Source of the DNA: Epithemia pelagica
Taxonomy: Eukaryota > Bacillariophyta > Bacillariophyceae > Surirellales > Surirellaceae
Direction: 5' to 3'
DNA: 64,000 nt
Assembly (NCBI GenBank): GCA_946965045.2
Contig: OX337231.1
Location: 1,984,001 to 2,048,000 of the forward strand
Shown here: piece after piece, positions 50,759 through 60,303 of the stretch
Layout of the letters: every line of letters begins with the position of its first letter
Numbering within the stretch: position 1 is the first letter of the stretch
Position numbers and translations under genes: made by a program
The notes under the pieces: generated by a model
What the model was told of the DNA's origin: nothing
Seen by the model: only the letters and a program-made list of their open reading frames with translations
Database searches by the model: none

Positions 50759-52426
50759 GACAGCGTGTACAAGAAGCCAACAAGGACAACAAGACGGCCA
50801 AACTTGACAAAGAGGAGAACAACGTCGCACGGATGAGGGTCTTGTCTGAATTGTGAATTCCGACCACTCCTTGACGATTACCAGACAGAAGGCTTCAGGA
50901 CTGTGCTCAAACAGATAACAGTTCTATATTATTTGTTGGTCTAGGCCAACTTACTCCTACCATAGTGTTCATCCATCAATGCTTTCCTACTCCTATGTAC
51001 TCCATTTGGTGGAATGTTCTTTCTTTTCGTGAAGGGTGTGGATAAAGGAAAGTCACGGCCATACTTTCCATGGCGTCTGTGTAGCACGACTTGTTTTGGT
51101 GGTTACTGGAATGGGCATTGGCAACACCGAAAATAATGATATTCGAGAATCTGTTGAAAACCGGATTGTTGCTTCTTTTTCAAGAAAACAATGAATCTCT
51201 CTTCAACGTAGCAGAAAGTATTACACAATTGCAATAGTGGATCCAATTACTTACAAGTACTGTTTAAGCAGAAACGACAAAGCTGGCCCTGAATCGATAG
51301 CAAAGTCCTCCCCACTGGAGGTGGATGAAAAAATGTGGAAGCTCGAAAAGTCAGCGAGTCGCACACAACCTGCACCCAGCATGGTCAACAACCAAGACAA
51401 AGGAGTAGAGGAGCAATCCAGTGCCCAATTTATCACCTCAAGTATGACCATGGCTGGTGGATCTGACGACAGCGACAGTATTTCCGATGAAATGGGAACG
51501 TCATGGTCGCATCGAATGCTCCAAGTCTGACCAAGAGCGAAGTCGCGCCCATGACGAGGTTCCCAGTAGTAAAGATCGAAGTTCGGAACACAGTTCCACT
51601 CCCTGCGCATGCGATTGGAGTAGTGAAGAATTGATCATCGGAAAGGGTAGTATCGCCCTTCCAAGTCTTTGCCCAAGGATTTCAAAGAAGGAGCCCGCAT
51701 GCACGTACTGGAAAAAGCCATCCTGTCCGTTGAGTGTTGTGGAGTCTCGACAGAGACGTTTCTGTCTGCCAATGACACCATTGTGGCTGCTCCCCGATCC
51801 TGTTGCTGATTGCCATCCCGTTCTTGCAACGACGACAACAAGAAGTCCTCCATCGGCATCGACCAATTGCCGTTGCACCATTATCAATCACAACACGACC
51901 CGAAAACTCTCTTGTCACAACAAGAATCGAACGGATTGATGCCAACGATTTGCTGCAATCCTCTTTAACAACAAGAAGTACCCAGAAGAGCCATTGGACT
52001 CATTGGTCTGTCGATACTGATGGAGGATTGTCGTCCCGAGAAAGAAAAGTTGATTGCGAAGCATGTAATCCTCAAAGGGTGTTTCTTACATTGTATCTCC
52101 GATTGCAGCTCGAGGTACGATTTACAGCTTGTTGCGATGGAAGTTGTCGTTGAGTGTACTGTTGTTTTGTCCAGTGTGACAACGACAAAAGCGGTTTGGT
52201 TCTTGTAATTGTTCCGTTGTTCCATCGACTTGATTTCGTTGCGGGTCATCTTATGGCCATTTGATGATAGGCTGCAGTGACCAGCATTGAGTAGTTGAAC
52301 ATATAGGGAAGAAGGAGTACTTCCCGTCTAACGCGCCGTGCGCGGTGCATCGTCTAATCCGGTTGCGTAGGTCCAAACAAGCAATATCCTGAAAGTACCC
52401 GATTCTTTTTGCACCTGAAAAGTGAT
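50759..52426. pseudogene. Degenerate spacer conserved between units A and B
   Basis: No intact gene. A 97-codon frame at 51237-51530 encodes a segment with VDEKMWKLEKSASRTQPAPS and an acidic SDDSDSISDEMG stretch; coding-like pieces then continue in other frames to about 52200. The segment resembles the cytosolic N-terminal region of diatom LRR receptor-like proteins as I recall them, so this may be a decayed receptor-like gene. The same stretch follows the unit B gene with many small changes. Confidence 0.45.
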
Positions 52427-54064
52427 CTAAAGTACAGTCTCTGGCCTATGGAGGCTTTTTGGTGCGGAACGTGGCCTCTTCTTCGAGCTCATTGAACGTG
52501 TTGGCACGCTTCGGTAGTCTTCAAGGTCAGTCACTACCAGTCGTTCCGGCTTCGCAATCTCTCCCGTCGGGACATAAAGCCAGTTTCGAAGGACTTCAGC
52601 ATCGAGGTGTTCAAAGCCATATTTATGGTAAAGTTTCTGTATAACCTTGCGACTATCGGCCGCAAAAGATGCACTGTCACACTCGATAGCAGTCGGTGCT
52701 CGTCCGAGTTGAAGCCCAAGGAACTTAATCGTGGCGTCGCCAAGCTCGGAAAGGAACACGGGCTTTGGCACGAGAACGCCCCATACATCTTGCAACAAGG
52801 CGTAGGCTTGGCTTTCTCGGATGAAACTTCTAAGTCCAATTGCGGTGGCCGTATCGAACTGCTTCAATGCATATTCCTGGCCTTCCCATCGAACACGAAA
52901 CACGGCTCCATTTCTTCCATACCCAATTGGGTCCATTATAACTAGGTCACCAACAGAAACAAATGGCAACCAGGAAGCAAGACGAAGGGTCTGACTACTG
53001 GTCGCTTCCGAAGGGACGTAATCTGATTCGTTGTCATTATGCTCATCAATTTCATTCACTGCCCGAGGCGGAGTTGAGGCGAGACCCCAATTTTCGGGGC
53101 ACGTGAATTGTCCATCTGTCGCTTTTTTCGCGAGACGCGCAAAATGGGCCCACGCCCGCAAATAGTTCTGTTCGCCAAGCAGATACGACCTGCTGACATA
53201 AACACGAGGCGTTGTATCAGTACGACTTGTATCGCAGACCCTTACAAAGTAGGTTCGTGTAGCACTGGTCAGTACTCCGAATCGAATGCTGTTGTTCTTC
53301 ATTTGCCGAAAAAGCTGTGCCAAAGGGTGGCATACGTGACACCATGTTGCACTCCGGAACCTTTGTGTCGTCATGGTCATGTATCCTTCGTTGTATGCAT
53401 CCGCAATTTCGGTGGCACCCAGGGGAAGCAGAAGATTCTGCGTAGATTTGCATTCGACAGGTGCAATCAAATTGCGCCGAACTGCACCATCAGCATCTGT
53501 ACCATTAATGTAGGAAAGGGCCCGATCCATGTCACCAATGGCATTCGTACTGGTGCGATGTTCCAAGTGAACATCCAAGTTATGCAAATAACGAAGCACA
53601 AGTACAAGGTACTGCATTTCGTCGGATTCAGTTATCACACGCTCAAATCCATTCAGAAGAAAAAAGGGCAACGGGGGGACCCTTGAAGGGGTCAAGCGCA
53701 AATCTCGATCTACTTGAAAGTTCTCGACGCCCGTTTCGAAATCAGCCCACGCGCTCAGCTGCGGAAAATAATAGCGGTTCCTCTGTCCACTCGCCGCGGT
53801 TCTCTGAGACGCACCATCAATTCCCATCAACGGAGGAGGCACTCGATGGTTCAAAACTTGGTCAACTGTTGTGCACTTTGGTGCGGCCATAGCCTCAAAC
53901 GTCGGCATTAGACTTGAGCGCAAATTATTCCAGGCTCTTCGCTCTTTTATTTCCTCCCTCGTCAGAGTCAGACGACTGGTCTCAATTGTCCTCGATCGGT
54001 CTTCATTCAAGACCTTTCCATTATTGGTGGCTGTGATAAATGCCGTTTCTGAGTATTCAGCCAT
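52427..54064 (-). CDS. Predicted PD-(D/E)XK nuclease fused to a kinase-like domain, unit A
   Basis: 545 residues from ATG 54064 (MAEYSET); the frame runs upstream with an ATG at 54157, but that part is not shared with unit B. Residues about 100-275 resemble a restriction-endonuclease-like fold: acidic residues near 180-192, PVECKS with Glu204 and Lys206, then QLFRQMKNNSIRFGVLTSATRTYFVRV (250-276). Residues about 372-520 resemble a protein kinase: glycine loop GYGRNGAVF (381-389), ALKQFD with Lys401, an alpha-C-like Glu417, HLDAEVLRN (486-494) for the catalytic loop and VVTDLED (510-516) for the metal-binding loop. REase plus kinase recalls Crinkler-type effectors and related fungal-type kinases. 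There is no signal peptide, so it likely acts inside the cell. Activity is untested. Confidence 0.72.
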   Translation of the reverse strand: MAEYSETAFITATNNGKVLNEDRSRTIETSRLTLTREEIKERRAWNNLRSSLMPTFEAMAAPKCTTVDQVLNHRVPPPLMGIDGASQRTAASGQRNRYYFPQLSAWADFETGVENFQVDRDLRLTPSRVPPLPFFLLNGFERVITESDEMQYLVLVLRYLHNLDVHLEHRTSTNAIGDMDRALSYINGTDADGAVRRNLIAPVECKSTQNLLLPLGATEIADAYNEGYMTMTTQRFRSATWCHVCHPLAQLFRQMKNNSIRFGVLTSATRTYFVRVCDTSRTDTTPRVYVSRSYLLGEQNYLRAWAHFARLAKKATDGQFTCPENWGLASTPPRAVNEIDEHNDNESDYVPSEATSSQTLRLASWLPFVSVGDLVIMDPIGYGRNGAVFRVRWEGQEYALKQFDTATAIGLRSFIRESQAYALLQDVWGVLVPKPVFLSELGDATIKFLGLQLGRAPTAIECDSASFAADSRKVIQKLYHKYGFEHLDAEVLRNWLYVPTGEIAKPERLVVTDLEDYRSVPTRSMSSKKRPRSAPKSLHRPETVL

Positions 54065-54422
54065 GGTGGTAGCAGCCTCCTCGTTGCAATTGTACCTATG
54101 AAGACCTAGCGAGTCAAGTACTATTCTCTCCTTAGTTATTAAGCAAAAAGTCGACACTCTAAACGGCCACCCTGCTGTTCAGCTCCGCTACTACTCCCCA
54201 GTGGGGGTGGCTTTGAGGGTGTGATTTCGATTTCGTTGAAACACCCCCGCTGGGGACTAGTACGCTGCTGGGAGAAAAGTGCCTTATCCCCAGCGCGGGC
54301 GAGTATTTTACGGCAAATTGATAATTCCTCCACGAAATTTCCACCTCCGCTGGGACGTAATACGTGTCTGTGCCTTTTCTTTTTAACTTTCACAGAAAAA
54401 TTGGAACAGGCGAACAGCGACC
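54065..54422. promoter_or_regulatory. Bidirectional intergenic region of the head-to-head gene pair (A/B junction)
   Basis: 358 bp between the nuclease-kinase ATG (-) and the unit B LRR-like ATG (+). It holds the empty TTAA site (54140-54143) and a 19-bp hairpin arm CTACTCCCCAGTGGGGGTG (54191-54209) pairing with 54242-54260 (17 of 19 match), followed by more CCCAGCG/CGCTGGG motifs. It must contain both promoters. Confidence 0.6.
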
Positions 54423-55931
54423 ATGAATTCCAACGAGGTCGAAGGTTCAATCATTAGAAGCATAGAAGGGAAACAAGTCATTGATATAAATAAATTTGAT
54501 GCGGAACATTCGCTGGATGACCTGGCAAGAGTCCTGTCGGAACACGAGTCCCTGGACAAGTTGTGCATCATGGGGGATGAATTGGACAGGAGACCCATCA
54601 GCCACGCCGAGATTGGTCGTTTGATGGAGGCCATTGAAGGACATTCAAACTTGACGAAAATGTCCCTCCCGCGTTGTTGGGCCTCAACCGAAACGGACAC
54701 GAGAATGATCCGGCATTTCTCGGATAGCCCCAAATTGGTGCTCCTGAACCTACAACTAGGGTTTATTTTGTCGAGATCCGGCATGCCCTCTCCTGGCATC
54801 CGTTTGGATTTGTATGAACGAGACAATGTCACCATTCGGTTGGAGGTGTTCCAAGAACTTACGAAAATGCCCAATCTCATGTCCTTAAAAATACCCACTC
54901 CTCTCATGTCCTCAGAGGGACACCGCACTACCCTTCGCACATTGATCAATTTAACGAACGACCCAATGTGCAATATTTCGCAGATGTCCTTTGCCACAAA
55001 ACTGAGTCGCCAAGATCTTGAAAATTTGAGCAACTACGAGAAGTTGACGGAACTATCCATGGCATATGTCAATGCTGATCAATTACGTTTCTTGTTCCCC
55101 TTGAGTCAGCTGGAGAAAGTAACATTTCATTGTATCACTTCAACGGGTATTGTTCCCAGGGATCAGACATCCCACATCTTGAATGGATTGGCAGACTTTT
55201 TGATTGCACAACCAAAGTTAAAAATCTTACGGCTCGCGGAATATGTCGTTAATTCTGACGAGGACCCATTTGCACTGCACGAGTCTACTGAATCCGCAAT
55301 CCCTCACCTCACCCAAGCGGTGAAAACCCATGAATCCTTGCATTCGCTGAAGTTGCATCCCCCATTTGAAATTGGAAAGCAAGTGTCGCATGCAATTTAT
55401 GTGGCATTATCAGCGGCATTGCCTCACAATAGCAGGGTCAAGAAACTGGACCTTAGTCTTCGTCCCTGGGATTTGAAGGCGCGGCCTGATCTGTTACCAG
55501 CAGGCGTACACCTCCAGGAGTTGTTGCTTGATCTGAATCGCATGGACATGGACCAGGTGAAAGATATCGCATCATGGGTGGACAAAAATATGAGTATAAT
55601 CAGAATTACGCGCAATGATTTAGAGTGTTCTCTTTTGCACCGCCCTCCTCGTACGCGCCGCTATCCTCGTCCTTTGACTGAAGCTTTGACTAAAGAGTAC
55701 AATCAAATTCGCAAGGTCCTGACCCGAAACAAGCTTGCGCAACATGTCAACAATGCAACTTATGCACATCCGGCCATCTCCATCACTGTTTGGCCACAGT
55801 TGTTGGCCAAACTTGGATCGAATGGACACGAGGGCACTCCTGTCTTTGTGTTCCTCCGAAACAACACGACGCCCATCGGGACATTCAGGGGGCCGAATTT
55901 GAGAAGAGATTCCACTAGCAGATTTAAGTAA
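54423..55931 (+). CDS. LRR-like protein, unit B
   Basis: 502 residues, collinear with the unit A protein over the whole length with scattered substitutions and small indels, for instance two extra residues in LYERDNVT. The same irregular LRR segments are present and no catalytic domain or targeting signal is seen. Differences from unit A lie largely at exposed-looking positions of the repeats (such as LCIREDE/LCIMGDE and LTLISLP/LTKMSLP), but whether selection drove them cannot be judged by eye. The out-of-frame C-terminal extension seen in unit A is interrupted by a stop here. It is nearly identical to the partial unit C copy. Confidence 0.72.
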   Translation: MNSNEVEGSIIRSIEGKQVIDINKFDAEHSLDDLARVLSEHESLDKLCIMGDELDRRPISHAEIGRLMEAIEGHSNLTKMSLPRCWASTETDTRMIRHFSDSPKLVLLNLQLGFILSRSGMPSPGIRLDLYERDNVTIRLEVFQELTKMPNLMSLKIPTPLMSSEGHRTTLRTLINLTNDPMCNISQMSFATKLSRQDLENLSNYEKLTELSMAYVNADQLRFLFPLSQLEKVTFHCITSTGIVPRDQTSHILNGLADFLIAQPKLKILRLAEYVVNSDEDPFALHESTESAIPHLTQAVKTHESLHSLKLHPPFEIGKQVSHAIYVALSAALPHNSRVKKLDLSLRPWDLKARPDLLPAGVHLQELLLDLNRMDMDQVKDIASWVDKNMSIIRITRNDLECSLLHRPPRTRRYPRPLTEALTKEYNQIRKVLTRNKLAQHVNNATYAHPAISITVWPQLLAKLGSNGHEGTPVFVFLRNNTTPIGTFRGPNLRRDSTSRFK

Positions 55932-57367
55932 CGTGCCAAGAACATCGCTTCCCATTTATGAGACAGCGTGTACAAGAAGCCAACAAGGACAACAAGACGT
56001 CCAAACTTGACAAAGAGGAGAACAACGTCGTACGGATGAAGGTTTTGTTTGAATTGTGAATTCCGACCACTCCTTGACGATTACCAGACAGAAGGCTTCA
56101 GGACTGTGCTCAAACAGATAACAGTTCTATATTATTTGTTGTTCTAGGCCAACTTACTCCTACCATAGTGTTCATCCATCAATGCTTTTGGGTCCTTTGG
56201 AGCTATGGCTGTAGCTATGACACAGCATGAAAAAATGTGGAAGCTTGAAAAAGGACCCAACACTTCAGCGAATCCGACACAACTTGCACCCAGCATGGTC
56301 AACAACCAAGACAAAGGAGTAGAGGAGCAATCCAGTGCCCAATTTATCACCTCAAGTATGACCATGGCTGGTGGATCTGACGACAGCGACAATATTTCCG
56401 ATGAAATGGGAACGTCATGGTCGCATCGAATGCTCCAAGTCTGACCAAGAGCGAAGTCGCGCCCATGACGAGGAGCGCAGCAGTCAAGATCGAAGTTCGG
56501 AACACAGTTCTACTCCTTTGCGCATGCGATTGGAGTAGTGAAGAATTGATCATCGGAAAGGGTCGTATCGCCCTTCCAAGTCTTTGCCCAAGGATTTCAA
56601 AGAAGGAGCCCGCTTGCACGTACTGGAAAAAAGCCATCCTGTCTGTTGAGTGTTGTGGAGTCTCGACAGAGACATTTCTGTCTGCCAATGACACCATTGT
56701 GGCTGCTCCCCGATCCTGCTGCTGATTGCCATCCCTCTCTTGAAACGACGACAACAAGAAGTCCTCCACCGGCATCGACCAATTGCCGTTGCACCATTAT
56801 CAATCAAAAAACGACCCGAAAACTCTCTTGTCACAGCAAGAATCGAACGGATTGATGCGAACTATTTGCTGCAATCCTCTTTAACAACAAGAAGCACCCA
56901 GAAGAGCCATTGGACTCATTGGTCTGTCGATACTGATGGAGGATTGTCGTCCCGAGAAAGAAAAGTTGATTGCGAAGCATGTAATCCTCGAAGGGTGTTT
57001 CTTACATTGTATCTCCGATTGCAGCTCGAGGTACGATTTACAGCTTGTTGCGATGGAAGTTGTCGTTGAGTGTACTGTTGTTTTGTCCAGTGTGACAACG
57101 ACAAAAGCGGTTTGGTTCTTGTAATTGTTCCGTTGTTCCATCGACTTGATTTCGTTGCGGGTCATCTTATGGCCATTTGATGATAGGCTGCAGTGACCAG
57201 CATTGAGTAGTCGAACATATAGGGAAGAAGGAGTACTTCCCGTCTAACGCGCCGTGCGCGGTGCATCACCAGCTTTTCTCTCGAACTGAGTGGTCTAATC
57301 CGGTTGCGTAGGTCCAAACAAGCAATATCCTGAAAGTACCCGATTCTTTTTGCACCTGAAAAGTGAT
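55932..57367. pseudogene. Degenerate spacer of unit B
   Basis: Matches 50759-52426 with small changes and a ~230-bp shortening near 56190. The EKMWKLEK and SDDSDNISDEMG coding-like segment is at 56205-56444; no intact gene is present. Confidence 0.45.
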
Positions 57368-59059
57368 CTAAAGTACAGTCTCTGGCCTATGGAGGCTTTT
57401 TGGTGCGGAACGTGGCCTCTTCTTCGAGCTCATTGAACGTGTTGGCACGCTTCGGTAGTCTTCAAGGTCAGTCACTACCAGTCGTTCCGGCTTCGCAATC
57501 TCTCCCGTCGGGACATAAAGCCAGTTTCGAAGGACTTCAGCATCGAGGTGTTCAAAGCCATATTTATGGTAAAGTTTCTGTATAACCTTGCGACTATCGG
57601 CCGCAAAAGATGTACTGTCACACTCGATAGCAGTCGGTGCTCGTCCGAGCTGAAGCCCAAGAAACTTAATCGTGGCGTCGCCAAGCTCGGAAAGGAACAT
57701 GGGCTTTGGCACGAGAACGCCCCATACATCTTGCAACAAGGCGTAGGCTTGGCTTTCTCGGATGAAACTTCTAAGTCCAATTGCGGTGGCCGTATCGAAC
57801 TGCTTCAATGCATATTCCTGGCCTTTCCATCGGACACGAAACACGGCTCCATTTCTTCCATACCCGATTGGGTCCATTATAACTAGGTCACCAACAGAAA
57901 CAAATGGCAACCAGGAAGCAAGACGAAGGGTCTGACTACTGGTCGCTTCCGAAGGGACGTAATCTGATTCACTGGTATTTGCATCTTGACTGTCCCCATT
58001 GGAAGTCTCGTTTTCGTTATTCTCGTTGTCATTATGCTCATCAATTTCATTCACTGCCCGAGGCGGAGTTGAGGCGAGACCCCAATTTTCGGGGCACGTG
58101 AATTGTCCATCTGCCGCAGTTCTCGCGAGATGCGCAAAATGGGCCCACGCCCGCAAATAGTTCTGTTCGCCAAGCAGATACGACCTGCTGACATAAACAC
58201 GAGGCGTTGTATCAGTACGACTTGTATCGCAGACCCTTACAAAGTAGGTTCGTGTAGCACTGGTCAGTACTCCGAATCGAATGCTGTTGTTCTTCATTTG
58301 CCGAAAAAGCTGTGCCAAAGGGTGGCATACGTGACACCATGTTGCACTCCGGAACCTTTGTGTCGTCATGGTCATGTATCCTTCGTTGTATGCATCCGCA
58401 ATTTCGGTGGCACCCAGGGGAAGCAGAAGATTCTGCGTAGATTTGCATTCGACAGGTGCAATCAAATTGCGCCGAACTGCACCATCAGCATCTGTACCAT
58501 TAATGTAGGAAAGGGCCCGATCCATGTCACCAATGGCATTCGTACTGGTGCGATGTTCCAAGTGAACATCCAAGTTATGCAAATAACGAAGCACAAGTAC
58601 AAGGTACTGCATTTCGTCGGATTCAGTTATCACACGCTCAAATCCATTCAGAAGAAAAAAGGGCAACGGGGGGACCCTTGAAGGGGTCAAGCGCAAATCT
58701 CGATCTACTTGAAAGTTCTCGACGCCCGTTTCGAAATCAGCCCACGCGCTCAGCTGCGGAAAATAATAGCGGTTCCTTTGTCCACTCGCCGCGGTTCTCT
58801 GAGACGCATCGTCAATTCCCATCAAAGGAGGAGGCACCCGATAATTCAAAACTTGGTCAACTGTTGTGCACTTTGGTGCGGCCATAGCCTCAAACGTCGG
58901 CATTAGACTTGAGCGCAAATTATTCCAGGCTCTTCGCTCTTCTATTTCCTCCCTCGTCAGAGTCAGACGACTGGTCTCAATTGTCCTCGATCGGTCTTCA
59001 TTCAAGACCTTTCCATTATTGGTGGCTGTGATAAATGCCGTTTCTGAGTATTCAGCCAT
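57368..59059 (-). CDS. Predicted PD-(D/E)XK nuclease fused to a kinase-like domain, unit B
   Basis: 563 residues from ATG 59059 (MAEYSET). Residues match unit A throughout apart from a handful of substitutions and an 18-residue insertion, rich in Asn/Asp/Glu/Ser, in the linker between nuclease and kinase regions (after HNDNE, about residue 345). The ECK triad, glycine loop, kinase Lys, HLD and TDLED motifs are all kept. The upstream frame reads out of the piggyBac left end and is not part of the gene. The near identity with unit A contrasts with the more diverged partner LRR genes. Confidence 0.72.
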   Translation of the reverse strand: MAEYSETAFITATNNGKVLNEDRSRTIETSRLTLTREEIEERRAWNNLRSSLMPTFEAMAAPKCTTVDQVLNYRVPPPLMGIDDASQRTAASGQRNRYYFPQLSAWADFETGVENFQVDRDLRLTPSRVPPLPFFLLNGFERVITESDEMQYLVLVLRYLHNLDVHLEHRTSTNAIGDMDRALSYINGTDADGAVRRNLIAPVECKSTQNLLLPLGATEIADAYNEGYMTMTTQRFRSATWCHVCHPLAQLFRQMKNNSIRFGVLTSATRTYFVRVCDTSRTDTTPRVYVSRSYLLGEQNYLRAWAHFAHLARTAADGQFTCPENWGLASTPPRAVNEIDEHNDNENNENETSNGDSQDANTSESDYVPSEATSSQTLRLASWLPFVSVGDLVIMDPIGYGRNGAVFRVRWKGQEYALKQFDTATAIGLRSFIRESQAYALLQDVWGVLVPKPMFLSELGDATIKFLGLQLGRAPTAIECDSTSFAADSRKVIQKLYHKYGFEHLDAEVLRNWLYVPTGEIAKPERLVVTDLEDYRSVPTRSMSSKKRPRSAPKSLHRPETVL

Positions 59060-59362
59060 GGTGGTAGCAGCCTCCTCGTTGCAATTGTACCTTTGAAGAC
59101 CTAGCGAGTCAAGTACTATTCTCTCCTTAGTTATTAACCCTTTCAGCCCGGCATACCCCATTTTCTGACAAATATGTCAGTCATTTTGATTTTAAGATGA
59201 CCGTACCACTCACTTAACATAAATCTTGCGTATCTCTATGGGTATATCAAACCACGTCATTCCACGTTGGTATAATCTATAGGGACAAACAACCCAAGAC
59301 TCGTCCCCTTTTTGTTCGTTTGCATTCATCCACCTCGTCCTCATCCCTTGCCTCTGGACACC

Positions 59363-60148
59363 ATGGAGTCCCCTACAGAGCGGCAACCGTCCAAGCGCTT
59401 TAAACACAACACACCACAATCTGAAGCAAAATGTTTGTTCATAGAAGATGAAGACGAACAAGTTTTCAAGAAGGAATGCAAGGCGGCCTCTTCTCCGTTG
59501 TTCCTTAGCCCTCTGGGCAACAAATTGGTTATTGCTGCAGAAGCGAAAGGAGAACCAATTGATTTGCTCGAAATCAACAAGAAAGTTATTGAACACGACG
59601 TTCAACAAATGATTGATGAAGACAACAAGGTGCTCGATGTGGATTCCAGCAAGACTACCACTCAAGAAAGCGATGCCAAACCGGCTTCTGCAGGCCAGAC
59701 TATTACCGCACAGAAGAAGAAGAAAGACAAAAAAGCAGAGAAGAAAGGTGATGTGAAGACCGAGATCGAAGCAGCTCCATTTATTCCGCACAATGCAGAC
59801 GAGATCTGTGACGAATGTGGACTCAGTCCCTGCGAAGCAGAAACATACAAGGTTCTCCTACAGAAGGCAGGGGATGAAATGTCAAAGAAAAACAACCATC
59901 ATAACAGGGCTACTCGCCACCACTTGTACAAGCTATACACCGCTACCAAGTATGGCAAACTCGGGCGATCACATCGCGTTCGGATTCCAGAATGCGTGGA
60001 AGAATCTATTCATGATATGTTCCCTGATCCAAACAACGAGTATACTGGATTTCGACATTCTATTGGAGAATTGCAAGGCGACGACTACGACCGCTTGATG
60101 GTAGATGAACAACCAGCCAACTACTCTGATTCTTCAGACGACGAATAA
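59363..60148 (+). CDS. piggyBac accessory protein with Cys/His motif, copy 2
   Basis: 261 residues, differing from copy 1 at only about seven positions (for example DVQQMID for DVQEMID and KPASAG for KPTAAG), all in the disordered first part. The Cys/His C-terminal half, with CDECGLSPCE and RIPECVEESIHDMFP, is unchanged. Conservation of the structured half in a second full element supports a real protein made by the transposon. Confidence 0.78.
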   Translation: MESPTERQPSKRFKHNTPQSEAKCLFIEDEDEQVFKKECKAASSPLFLSPLGNKLVIAAEAKGEPIDLLEINKKVIEHDVQQMIDEDNKVLDVDSSKTTTQESDAKPASAGQTITAQKKKKDKKAEKKGDVKTEIEAAPFIPHNADEICDECGLSPCEAETYKVLLQKAGDEMSKKNNHHNRATRHHLYKLYTATKYGKLGRSHRVRIPECVEESIHDMFPDPNNEYTGFRHSIGELQGDDYDRLMVDEQPANYSDSSDDE

Positions 60149-60303
60149 GGTAACCATATTTACTATAAAATGACTTCTCATCTTCTTTTTAGATGTAAAA
60201 ACTCGTACGACATGGATTTTTTTTAGAACTTGCTGCAATACATGAATGTAGTGCTCATTGGTGCTGATGTAGTGCTCGTGGATGCTTTTGCAGCTTTGGT
60301 CAT

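Larger units (their letters stand above)
49152..54143 (+). repeat. Tandem unit A (LRR-like + nuclease-kinase), 5' flank replaced
   Basis: Collinear with unit B (54144-59137): LRR-like gene (+), a ~1.6-kb degenerate spacer and the nuclease-kinase gene (-). It lacks the ~290-bp hairpin-bearing 5' flank that B and C share. It ends at the empty TTAA site 54140-54143. Confidence 0.88.
54144..59137 (+). repeat. Tandem unit B (LRR-like + nuclease-kinase), complete
   Basis: 4994 bp, bounded by TTAA at 54140 and 59134. It contains the hairpin-bearing 5' flank, the LRR-like gene, the degenerate spacer and the nuclease-kinase gene. At the B/C junction the second TTAA is occupied by the complete piggyBac copy 2. 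Confidence 0.9.
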
